Shown here piece after piece: positions 14,080-21,581 of a stretch of 33,793 nt of DNA (positions are counted from its first letter, which is position 1; every line of letters begins with the position of its first letter). Under the pieces are notes generated by a model, which was not told the origin of the DNA, ran no database searches, and saw only the letters and a program-made list of their open reading frames with translations. Position numbers and translations under genes: made by a program. The stretch is from NIC37A-2 sp050289625 (GTDB lineage Bacteria; Myxococcota_A; Polyangia; Polyangiales; Polyangiaceae). The stretch is from contig JBNKGC010000051.1 of NCBI GenBank assembly GCA_050289625.1, positions 1-33,793 on the forward strand. The letters are read 5' to 3'.

Positions 14080-16089
14080 TCAAAAGAATTGCAACCCAGC
14101 GAAATAATTAGGGTTCCAGGCAGTGTTGCCTGCATCGTCGATCTCCAATCGGGGCCCACCTCCACCCACCACGGCGACGCGCGGTAGAACTTGGACTCCG
14201 AGCTCGGCTCTCCCGAGCACGCTGTGCACGCCCTCGAGAGGGCGTCCTTGGAAGGTATCTTCACGTTGGTAGAGGGCGTCCATCTCGAAGAAGAAGAAGT
14301 TCGTGACATCGACGCGACCACCTAAGGCGAAGCCCGGTGCGAGCACAGGGTCCGCACCCGTACACACGCCGTTGCCGCTCGAACACGGCTCGGCTTCGCC
14401 TGCCACACCGAACGAGAGCATCGTGTAGATGGGACCGCTCAGGTACTTCACGCCTACGTGAATGAACGGCGTGTTGACCCGGTCGACTTCGGCGCCCGAT
14501 TCGCTGAAGTCGACCCAGGTGACGGCCTGGGTGCGTACGCTCTTGATGACGTTGACCAGGCCCAGGGGGAAACCGTCCATTTCGTCGGCAACGTTCACCA
14601 GACCGATTTGGCTGCCCTTCACGCGTTTGCCGACGTTGACGACACCCAGTTGCAGACCGTTCATTTCCTGCGACACGTTCGCCACGCCGACTTGGAGCCC
14701 GCGCGTGGAGCTCTCGGAATAGTTGGCAGGTGCAGCCTGAAAGCCCACGACGGGCCCTCGCGCGACGTTGCCGAAGCCCGATGCTTGGAATCCGGAGACG
14801 GAGCCCTGGGCATAGTTGCCGAAGCCCGATGCTTGGAATCCGGAGACGGAGCCCTGGGCGTAGTTGCCGAAGCCCGATGCTTGGAAACCTTCGACGGATC
14901 CGCCTGAAAAGCTCCCGGCGCCAGCCGCCTGAAAGCCTCGCACGGCGCCCAGGGCCACGGCGGCGAGGCCCGCTGCTTGACCGCCGGTCAGGTTTCCTTG
15001 ACGAGGCGCGTCGACGTCGTCTGCGAAAAGATCTCCCGCCACGGCGAAGGTGCCCCCCCATTGAAGGCCGAGCACATCACCCGCGCCGTAGGAAGCGAAG
15101 CCGCCGAGCTCGATGCCACGAACGCCACCTTCGCTCGTCGCGAGAAAACCTCCGACGTTCGCCCCGCTGACGGGGCCCCGACTCCAACTCCAGACGCCGG
15201 CGATTTGGGCTCCTTCGACCCCGCGATCGCTTCGCGCGACGAAGGCGGTCAGTCCGAATCCGTCGAGGAGACCGGAGCGACTATAGGCCAGACCAAGGTC
15301 CAAATGGACCACCCGCTCGTGGCTGTCGGGATAAAGCGCGAGGGGGTGTGCCAGAGAGAGGTTCAGAGCAAGGGGGTCCTTCTCGAAGGGAGGTGCAGTG
15401 TCGCTCTGGTGTTCACTTGCGGCGGCAGCTTCTTTGGGGGCGGGGTTGTCTTTCGCCTCGCCCGGAGGTGGCTCTGGGGTGGGTTTCGTCGCTTTCGGCG
15501 GAGGAGGCGCCGTCGCTGCCAGGGTTTCGGAAGGTTGTGAAGGCTCCGCCTCGGGCACTTTCGGGCTGAGGCTCGCGAGGAGCTCGCTTGCCTCGTCTCG
15601 GACCAAATTTCCCGCTAGGAGTGCGATCGTCTCGAGCTGCCGTGAGGGTTCCTCCGGGAGCTCGAGGCGACGCTCGACGGTGCGCCCGTCACCCTGGTCG
15701 AAGCGAGCAATGAGCGAGTTGCCCTTCACGTCGATTCGGAGCGGCGCTTCTGGTGCATTCACGGTCACCGCGACGCGGAGCTCACGCTCGAGGGCGCGTC
15801 GAATCGCAATTTCTTCGAGCGAAGTGTCCTCGAGCACGATGCGAGCGCCCAGGGTTCGCTGGGCCGGCGGGGCGGCGCTTGCGGGTTCGTCCGGAGCCGG
15901 GCTGCTTTCAGTTGCCTGCCACTCGTTCGCCGTGCCCCCCTCTGACTGACCGTGTGCGAGGTTGGCCGAGAGGAGCAGTGCGAAAATCGAGCTGGCGCAT
16001 TTTTGGCTCAATCGGTTTCCAAGCGGGTTCAGGATTGGACTCCTTTTTGCCGGCTTGGTCGGGGAAACTTTCAGATCAGGGACGAACAT
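14080..16089 (-). CDS. LA_2272-type surface repeat protein with N-terminal envelope domain
   Basis: 669 residues from ATG 16089. A hydrophobic export segment (about 33-46, ending AHGQ) lies behind an unusually long 30-residue hydrophilic leader, so a later start is possible. Residues about 75-170 form a small domain (LEEIAIRRALERELRV, LRIDVKGNSLIARFD, LAGNLVRDEASELLASL) that recurs in myxobacterial envelope proteins. A Pro/Ala/Glu linker follows. About 350-560 is an array of short repeats of the GLQVGVANV and GFQASGFGN type, matching the LA_2272 surface-repeat family. The C-terminal 130 residues look like outer-membrane beta strands ending LQFF, with a terminal Phe as in beta-barrels. It follows tonB by 41 bases, so it is probably an outer-membrane partner of the uptake system. 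Function unknown. Confidence 0.82.
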   Translation of the reverse strand: MFVPDLKVSPTKPAKRSPILNPLGNRLSQKCASSIFALLLSANLAHGQSEGGTANEWQATESSPAPDEPASAAPPAQRTLGARIVLEDTSLEEIAIRRALERELRVAVTVNAPEAPLRIDVKGNSLIARFDQGDGRTVERRLELPEEPSRQLETIALLAGNLVRDEASELLASLSPKVPEAEPSQPSETLAATAPPPPKATKPTPEPPPGEAKDNPAPKEAAAASEHQSDTAPPFEKDPLALNLSLAHPLALYPDSHERVVHLDLGLAYSRSGLLDGFGLTAFVARSDRGVEGAQIAGVWSWSRGPVSGANVGGFLATSEGGVRGIELGGFASYGAGDVLGLQWGGTFAVAGDLFADDVDAPRQGNLTGGQAAGLAAVALGAVRGFQAAGAGSFSGGSVEGFQASGFGNYAQGSVSGFQASGFGNYAQGSVSGFQASGFGNVARGPVVGFQAAPANYSESSTRGLQVGVANVSQEMNGLQLGVVNVGKRVKGSQIGLVNVADEMDGFPLGLVNVIKSVRTQAVTWVDFSESGAEVDRVNTPFIHVGVKYLSGPIYTMLSFGVAGEAEPCSSGNGVCTGADPVLAPGFALGGRVDVTNFFFFEMDALYQREDTFQGRPLEGVHSVLGRAELGVQVLPRVAVVGGGGPRLEIDDAGNTAWNPNYFAGLQFF
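14767..14886 (-). repeat. 48-bp in-frame tandem repeat inside the surface repeat protein gene
   Basis: Copies begin at 14767, 14815 and (partial) 14863. The two full copies differ at a single base (catagttg versus cgtagttg near their ends). Each encodes the 16-residue unit GFQASGFGNYAQGSVS. Neighbouring protein repeats are more diverged at DNA level, so this block looks like a recent duplication and may vary in copy number between strains. Confidence 0.85.
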
Positions 16090-16130
16090 GGCTTCGGGCT
16101 TTCGTGCCCGCTCGCGGTCGGAGCGTTCAA

Positions 16131-16928
16131 TCAATCGTCCACCTGGAAGCGGCATCGATAGCTGATCCAAGTAGCGACGGCACGCCCCCGCGTGTCTTTG
16201 GGTGCGCTCCAGTGCGATCCGCGCAGGGTACGCTCGCACGCCTGGCCAAACTCGGGGCGCGATTGGCTGGCGATCTTCGTGACCCGAATGATCCCGTCAG
16301 CGTCTACGCGGGCGCGTACCTTGGCGAGGCCGCTGAGCCCCTGCCGCCGGGCGGCTTCGGGGTAGTTGCTTTGGAGAGCGCCCGAAAGGGGGGGCGGCTC
16401 GGGTTTCTCGGAGAGGTCGCGGAGGGGTACCGTGGGCGGCGGAGCGGGTTTCTTCGCCGTTCGACGCGGGGGCGGTGAGGGTACGGAACGCGGGGCCACT
16501 TTTGTGCGTCCACTACCAGCGCGGACGGGGCCGCTCCGCGCCTGACCGTTGCCAGCGGGAGCCGTCCAACCCTCCGCGTACGGGTTCACCATCGTGGTGC
16601 CCGAGAGCTCGGGGGGCGGGGCGTTCGGTTCATGTTCAGCTGCGGGAGATTCTGCGGGTGCGGGCTCAGGGGCAGGTGGAGCGGGTGCGGGATCGGGCTC
16701 CGCCGCGTTCGAGACGGGCTCGGGCTCCGGCTGCGGCTCGGGCTCCGGCTCCGGTTCGGGCTCCGGTTCCGGTTCCGGCGGGGGCGACGTCGTGACCTCG
16801 AAGGTCGTGGAAGCTTCGAGCCGAGGTGGCGGAGGGGGAACGTGCCCCGCGCTGACGAGCGTCGCGGCGTGGACGGCGGCACTGCCGAGAGCGCTCCAGC
16901 CAAGGACGCTTCGCGGTGAGCGGGTCAT
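16131..16928 (-). CDS. tonB: TonB family energy transducer
   Basis: 265 residues in the TonB layout. A short cytoplasmic tail leads into an N-terminal membrane anchor (about 8-28), then a Pro/Glu-rich periplasmic spacer with a PEPEPEPEPEPEPEPQPEPEP-like run (about 50-72) and more Pro/Ala. The C-terminal TonB domain (about 180-265) contains NYPEAARRQGLSGLAKVRA and ISYRCRFQVDD. It transmits the ExbB/ExbD proton-motive energy across the periplasm to outer-membrane receptors. Its start overlaps the exbD stop by 4 bases (ATGA), so the two are translationally coupled. The same operon carries one receptor, its likely client. Confidence 0.95.
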   Translation of the reverse strand: MTRSPRSVLGWSALGSAAVHAATLVSAGHVPPPPPRLEASTTFEVTTSPPPEPEPEPEPEPEPEPQPEPEPVSNAAEPDPAPAPPAPEPAPAESPAAEHEPNAPPPELSGTTMVNPYAEGWTAPAGNGQARSGPVRAGSGRTKVAPRSVPSPPPRRTAKKPAPPPTVPLRDLSEKPEPPPLSGALQSNYPEAARRQGLSGLAKVRARVDADGIIRVTKIASQSRPEFGQACERTLRGSHWSAPKDTRGRAVATWISYRCRFQVDD

Positions 16929-17368
16929 GGCTTCGGCTGGTCCTCTTCTTCTTCGCTTTGGAGATTTGCGAGCGTGCGCGGATCGACGTTGATGGAAAAG
17001 CGCGTGATTCCCTCTCCGCGGAGGAGGTCCATGACGCGGACGACACGGCGATGCCTCACCGCCCCGTCGGCAGCAATCATCGCGCGCGTATCCGGTCTCC
17101 TTGCCTTCCGGAGCGCCTCACGTAGCCGCGGCGGATCGGTGGGCTGTCCGTCGAGAAAGAGCGAGCCGTCGGGCATGATGCTGATGGTCAGGGTCTCCCC
17201 TGTGGACTCCCCGGTCGCCGCTCCGGGAAGATCCAGAGGGAGTGCGTTCGACACGGCGTAGCTCGCCGTCACCATGAGAACAATCAGTAGCACCAGGACC
17301 ACGTCCACGAGGGGCGTGACGTTGATGCCGGTGATGAGCTCGCCTTGGCGATGGTTTCCGAGGGCCAT
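16925..17368 (-). CDS. exbD: ExbD/TolR biopolymer transport protein
   Basis: 147 residues with one N-terminal membrane helix. The proton-path aspartate sits in NVTPLVDVVLVLLIVLMV, the family hallmark, followed by a periplasmic domain (LTISIMPDGSLFLDGQ, AMIAADGAVRHRRVVRVMDL, RFSINVDPRTL). The start ATG 17368 is 3 bases after the exbB stop, and its ribosome-binding site (GGAG) lies within the last exbB codons. It pairs with ExbB and TonB encoded on either side. The pairing with a TonB rather than a TolA/Pal set supports ExbD over TolR. Confidence 0.95.
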   Translation of the reverse strand: MALGNHRQGELITGINVTPLVDVVLVLLIVLMVTASYAVSNALPLDLPGAATGESTGETLTISIMPDGSLFLDGQPTDPPRLREALRKARRPDTRAMIAADGAVRHRRVVRVMDLLRGEGITRFSINVDPRTLANLQSEEEEDQPKP

Positions 17369-17371
17369 GGT

Positions 17372-18016
17372 TCACTCCGCCGGATTCTTCTCGCGCACGG
17401 CCGTGGCGTGGAGGTGGGCCAAAAGCTCGCGCCCGAGGGTTTCTCCTCGAGCCACGCGCACCTGGATCAGACGTTGGAAGATGTTGTAGGTCGCGACCGC
17501 GGGGAGGGCGACGAGAAGCCCCGTGGCAGTGGCGACGAGCGCCTCCCCAATCTCGCTCATGAGCCCCGTCGACAGCGATCCGCCCGAGGCATCGAGCTCT
17601 CGAAATGCGGCGATGATCCCAATCACCGTCCCCAAGAGGCCGACGAAGGGGGCATTGCTGCCCAGGGTCCCGAGATAGGAGAGATGCTGTTCCATCCGGA
17701 GACGCTGTGCTTGGCTTTCGGCGGTCATGCGTTCTTCCGCTTCGGCACTGGAGGCTGCTCGAAGCCCCGCGGCTACGATTTTCGCTTCGGCGCTCGGCGA
17801 TTCCTCGAGACGCTTGCGTGCTGCGTCGACGTCGGACTTCCCGAGGTGGTGATCGAGCTCCTTGCGGAGCGCGTCGGCGTCGTCACGGGTGCTGAGGAGG
17901 AAAACGCAACGTTCGATGATCACGGCGAGAGCCGCGATGCTCAAAGCGACCAGCAGCCAGAGAATCCAGGTCGCTCCGAGAGCGACCAGTGCGTTCGATG
18001 CTCGAGTAATGTCCAT
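17372..18016 (-). CDS. exbB: ExbB/TolQ/MotA family proton channel protein
   Basis: 214 residues with the three-helix ExbB topology: helix 1 at about 14-36, a large cytoplasmic loop (about 40-125), helix 2 at about 125-150 and helix 3 at about 160-188. The signature GSNAPFVGLLGTVIGIIAAF with the downstream GEALVATATGLLVALPAVATYN is clear. It is the pentameric part of the energy complex with ExbD and TonB, which follow immediately. The start ATG 18016 has AAGGA 7 bases upstream. There are 75 bases between it and the upstream lipoprotein gene, enough for a minor promoter. Confidence 0.96.
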   Translation of the reverse strand: MDITRASNALVALGATWILWLLVALSIAALAVIIERCVFLLSTRDDADALRKELDHHLGKSDVDAARKRLEESPSAEAKIVAAGLRAASSAEAEERMTAESQAQRLRMEQHLSYLGTLGSNAPFVGLLGTVIGIIAAFRELDASGGSLSTGLMSEIGEALVATATGLLVALPAVATYNIFQRLIQVRVARGETLGRELLAHLHATAVREKNPAE

Positions 18017-18091
18017 GTGAGGTCCTTTCGATGATAGGTTCGCGCTGCAGTGATGCCCCTTCCGCGTAGGGCAGGCGGTGGCGCTCGTGGG

Positions 18092-19021
18092 TCACGGCTG
18101 GAGACACAATTCGCGTTCGAACCACGCGACACCTCCGCGCAGATCACGAACGACGAAGGTGAATCGCGCCGTGGAAGGATCTGGTGATTCGTCCGGGGCC
18201 TTCCACGGAATCGAGCGAACGAAATCTTCGTCGTTTGGTTCGATGCTCGAAAACTGGCGATCGAGGAGCCCCCGAGTCGCAAAATGGGAGATCTGCAGGG
18301 TCTCGAAGGGATCGTCGCGGGTCTCGGTCGTCGCGACGGGCTCTCGAGCAGCGGTGGGAAGCTCGAACGAAATGACGGGTTCCGTGCCCGCCGTGATCCG
18401 CGGTCCGTCTGCCGAGGCGCAGTCGCCCGCCATCGGCCACGAGGCTCCGTCGAGCGTCACCTCTGTGCCGGCGAGGTCCGGGTTCAGGTTGGCTTCCCCC
18501 TCGCCGCCGACCCAAAAGTCATAGCTGAAGCGGACCTCTTCCGAGGCGCCGGGTCCGCAGCTCCAGTCGAGGGGATCGAGAGCGAGCTCGGGTGAGCCGC
18601 CGTCACAGACCACGCCGTGTACGGCGATGCGATCGCCTGGCTGGACGTCTTCGGGTAGAGCACCTTCGAGAACCGGAGCATCTCTGGAGGGGCCGTCGCT
18701 TTCGGTGAACGCGAAGGGGTCACCGGTGCAGCGCGGCACACCCCGCGTGGCATCGGGTGAGCGGCACGCGCGGAGCGCCCAGACGGTTTCTGGAATGCCG
18801 CTCGGGTCGCGTACCAGCACCGAGACGCGGAAGGGCTCTCCCGGTGCAGGTGTGGCCCGTTCCGGACTCCCTTCCACCTCGACTCGGGCGCCGAGAACTC
18901 GAAGCTCCTCCACGCGCTGGGCTTCCTTCAGCGGATCCCCGCAGCCCACAGAGGTGGTGACGGCGACGACCACGAACCAGGGGCGCGCGGCGAGGAAGTG
19001 GGACGAAAGTCGACGACTCAT
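18092..19021 (-). CDS. Lipoprotein of the TonB receptor operon (unknown function)
   Basis: 309 residues. ATG 19021 overlaps the receptor stop by 4 bases (ATGA), so it is translated with the receptor. The signal ends in SVGC with the lipid-bearing Cys at about 27. The mature protein opens with a segment (EAQRVEELRVLGARVEVEG) that I associate with myxobacterial lipoproteins, followed by beta-rich repeats resembling immunoglobulin-like sandwiches (EPFRVSVLVRDPSG, GDRIAVHGVVCDGG, VRFSYDFWVGGEGEAN). Six or more cysteines (e.g. LRACRS, PRCTGD, VVCDGG, DWSCGPG, GDCAS, ELCLQP) suggest disulfides. The strict coupling suggests it is a surface or periplasmic partner that captures substrate for the receptor. 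This is inference; no ligand motif is recognised. Confidence 0.88.
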   Translation of the reverse strand: MSRRLSSHFLAARPWFVVVAVTTSVGCGDPLKEAQRVEELRVLGARVEVEGSPERATPAPGEPFRVSVLVRDPSGIPETVWALRACRSPDATRGVPRCTGDPFAFTESDGPSRDAPVLEGALPEDVQPGDRIAVHGVVCDGGSPELALDPLDWSCGPGASEEVRFSYDFWVGGEGEANLNPDLAGTEVTLDGASWPMAGDCASADGPRITAGTEPVISFELPTAAREPVATTETRDDPFETLQISHFATRGLLDRQFSSIEPNDEDFVRSIPWKAPDESPDPSTARFTFVVRDLRGGVAWFERELCLQP

Positions 19022-21225
19022 AGTTCACCTCGAATTCCAAGGTTGGGGAAAATGGGAATCCCGGTGACGTCCTCGGTGCGGGAATAATCGAAGCTGAAGT
19101 CCCGCCCTTCGACGTTCTGGGCGTTGTAGACGTTGAGAACCTCGAGATAGGCAGTGAGGGCGCCGGGACCGACCGACCAGCGCTTCTCGGCGCGCACGTC
19201 GAGTTGTTGGAATGCCGGGCGCCGGGCGCTGTTCACGTCGCCGTAGATGCCTCGAAAAGTGTCGGAGCTCGCGTCGTAGACGGCGCCCAAGACGGGGGTG
19301 TACGGATTTCCCGTGACGAAGCGAAAGCGGGCTCCGACCAGCCAACCGCTGCCCAAGTCGTAGTTGCCCGCGATCGACAGGTTGTGCGTCTGGTCCTGAT
19401 CGAAAAGGCGCCAGGGTTCGTTGCGATCACGACGTTCGCTGCGTGAAAGCGTGTACGAGAGAAATGCCGTGGTGCGGGGGGCCGGGCGGGCGGTGCCCAG
19501 AAGTTCGAATCCGTAGGCGCGCCCTGAACCGTCGTTGACGAAACGAGGAGGTGCTCCCCCGTCCGTGCCCACGATTCGGTCGTCCCAGCGCTTGTAGAAA
19601 CCTTCGACGTCCACCTCGACGGTCGCGCCAACGTGGCGCTCCACTCCGGCGCTCAGCTGGTAGGTGCGAAACGGTTCGAGATCTGGATTGCCCAGCTCCT
19701 CGATGAGCTCGTAATCGAGAGGTGGCTGGGAGAACACGCCCGCACCGGCTTTCCAGGTCGTGTCCGTGTCACTCTGAATGCGCAAGGCCAGCCGAGGGTC
19801 GACGCTCCACGTGTCGGCTACTCCGTAGTAGTCGGCGCGGACACCGGGGATCAGGAGCACCTCCTCGGCAGGGCGGTACGAAACCTCCGCGTAGGCGGCT
19901 GGGCGGACCGTGTTGAACTGCCCGTCCACGTCGAGAAACTTCTCTGCAGCGAGCGGATCCATCAGCTCGGGGTTGCCCTCTTCCTGAGGCGGAGCGGAGC
20001 CGTGATAGGTGCCGTTGAGGAATGTCGCTGCCAAGTCGAGGCCCGTGTCCACACGTACCTTCGAGCTGGCAAAGACGGACCATTCGGCTCGAGCGAACGC
20101 GTCGATGCTGTCGATGCGCCCGTCCATTTCGCCCAGGTGCTGCTCGAGGGTCCGCGGTCCGACCGACACCATGAGATTTTGGTGAACCTGATCCGAAAAC
20201 TCGCTCTGGAACTCCAGCTGCGCGCGGTGAAACGACAAGAGACCTTCGATGTCACCGCGGAGCGCAGGGTCGTCCGTCGCAGGATCATCGAAGACCAGCT
20301 TCAGGCGATCTTGGCTCCCGAAGAGCAACAGGCGGAGCTTGTGGCGCTCGTTGAAGCGGTGAGCGGCGATAGCCTGGTAGTCCCAGTAGACTGGCGCGGC
20401 GACGACGTTGTAGGTGCCTTCGGGGACCATCGACTCGAAGACAAAGTCGATGTTGCTTCGTCGTGCGGCGACGGCGACGGCGGTCGAGTCGCCGAGGGGG
20501 CTCTCCAGAAGCACGAAGTCGTCAATTAGACTGAGCTCCAACATGCCGTGGAAGCCGTCAGTTCGAGGGTCTCGCACGCGCGCTTCCACGATGCCACCGC
20601 TGGCGCGACCGTAGCGGGCCGAGAAGTTCCCAGGATAGAGGTCGACCCGCTCCAGGAGGTGCGAGTTGTAGAAGCTCGTGAGACCACCGAAGTGGTAGAG
20701 GAGGGGAACTTCCGATCCATCGAGGAGCACCTTGCTGTCGATTGACGAGCTGCCGCGAAGCGCGGGTGGGCCGTCCTGTTCGCCGAAGCCGGTGCGCGCG
20801 ACACCGGGCAGGACCTCGATGGCCCGTAGGGCGTCACCGCGGGTGCCAGGGATGCGCGTCAGCTCTTCGGCTTCGAGCGAATGCTTCGTCGGCTCTCGGG
20901 GGGGAGCGGTGACCTCCGCCGTGGCGCCGTATTCGAGCTCCTCCTCGTCGAAGTCGCCCTCGAATTCGTCCTCGGACGGAGTTTCCGGCTCGGACTCGGA
21001 CGGATACGCTTCGCTCTCGGACTCAACCGGGGTGACGGGCGCCTCGGGCGGGTAGGCCGAGGGGGCGTTCGGGACCGGAGACTCGGGGGGGGGCGCATTG
21101 GATGCTCCTTCCGCAGGAAGATCTTCCGCGCCTTCGGAAGCGGGCTCCGCTGAGACGGGCGATGCCGTGAGGGACCACGCCAAGATCGGGGCGCTGCACA
21201 GGGTGTGTTTGAAAATCGGGCGCAA
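19018..21225 (-). CDS. TonB-dependent outer-membrane receptor
   Basis: 735 residues. Signal peptide (about 1-26, SPVSA), then an acidic Pro/Ser/Glu linker (27-98) of unusual length. The plug domain spans about 99-225, with a possible TonB box ATAEVTA (101-107), PGVARTGFGEQDGPPALRG, and DLYPGNFSARYGRASGG at its end. A 22-strand-type beta-barrel runs to the C-terminus (YAEVSYRPAEEVLLIPGVR, DPRLALRI, YQLSAGVERHV, FLSYTLSRSER, LEVLNVYNAQN). It ends in L rather than the usual aromatic residue. There is no STN signalling domain, so it is not a classic FecA-type transducer. The start is TTG 21225, supported by a strong GGGAGG six bases upstream. It heads the operon with its lipoprotein and ExbB/ExbD/TonB. 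The substrate is unknown. Confidence 0.94.
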   Translation of the reverse strand: MRPIFKHTLCSAPILAWSLTASPVSAEPASEGAEDLPAEGASNAPPPESPVPNAPSAYPPEAPVTPVESESEAYPSESEPETPSEDEFEGDFDEEELEYGATAEVTAPPREPTKHSLEAEELTRIPGTRGDALRAIEVLPGVARTGFGEQDGPPALRGSSSIDSKVLLDGSEVPLLYHFGGLTSFYNSHLLERVDLYPGNFSARYGRASGGIVEARVRDPRTDGFHGMLELSLIDDFVLLESPLGDSTAVAVAARRSNIDFVFESMVPEGTYNVVAAPVYWDYQAIAAHRFNERHKLRLLLFGSQDRLKLVFDDPATDDPALRGDIEGLLSFHRAQLEFQSEFSDQVHQNLMVSVGPRTLEQHLGEMDGRIDSIDAFARAEWSVFASSKVRVDTGLDLAATFLNGTYHGSAPPQEEGNPELMDPLAAEKFLDVDGQFNTVRPAAYAEVSYRPAEEVLLIPGVRADYYGVADTWSVDPRLALRIQSDTDTTWKAGAGVFSQPPLDYELIEELGNPDLEPFRTYQLSAGVERHVGATVEVDVEGFYKRWDDRIVGTDGGAPPRFVNDGSGRAYGFELLGTARPAPRTTAFLSYTLSRSERRDRNEPWRLFDQDQTHNLSIAGNYDLGSGWLVGARFRFVTGNPYTPVLGAVYDASSDTFRGIYGDVNSARRPAFQQLDVRAEKRWSVGPGALTAYLEVLNVYNAQNVEGRDFSFDYSRTEDVTGIPIFPNLGIRGEL

Positions 21226-21581
21226 GAGTACCTCCCGCGCATCGGGCGCGATGCGTACGAACGATCCGGAGCGTGGGAGTCACGGGACGAACGCGCCGAA
21301 TCGCTGGTCCGACGCGACGTGGGCCCCACGACCCCGCATGATGGGTTCGGGAGTCAGTGCCCAGCCGGCGCGAGAGCGTTCAAACTTTTCGTGCGCAGGC
21401 GCGACGAACCAACTGTTTCGCCGTCATCTGCCGGAGAAGCGCCCTGTTCTCGCAGAGAAGGGCGCCTTACCAGAGCGAGCCGCCACGTGCCAGAGGGAGA
21501 GCAGCGCAACACTGGCGTATGATGCCCCGCGAATGAACGCCGGCTGCCCGGTCACGTCGGGCACCGCCATCGAGGAGCACC
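21226..21581. other. Divergent intergenic region, receptor / lipoprotein
   Basis: The 356 bases between the divergent receptor and lipoprotein genes contain no credible gene. Besides the receptor leader hairpin, there is a bulged inverted repeat at 21439-21465 (GCGCCC, TTCTC, loop GCA, GAGAA, GGGCGC). No T-run follows, so it is more likely leader RNA structure of the lipoprotein gene than a terminator. A shorter 6-base stem (TGCCCG/CGGGCA) lies near 21545. No confident -35/-10 pair was identified. Confidence 0.5.
21231..21255 (-). promoter_or_regulatory. Ribosome-binding site and adjacent hairpin of the receptor gene
   Basis: On the minus strand the Shine-Dalgarno GGGAGG (21231-21236) precedes the TTG start at 21225. 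One base upstream of it is a perfect 7-base inverted repeat, CGCATCG-GGCG-CGATGCG on the plus strand (21238-21255). A hairpin touching the ribosome-binding site, or an operator at this place, could control receptor expression. This is inference from position. Confidence 0.45.

Noticed and set aside
14767..14886. CRISPR-like repeat array
   Set aside because: The 48-base units are tandem without spacers and code in frame for a protein repeat.
16475..16992. Plus-strand Gly/Ser- and Arg-rich frames opposite tonB
   Set aside because: They mirror the Pro/Glu repeat of TonB; codon pattern and domains support only the minus strand.
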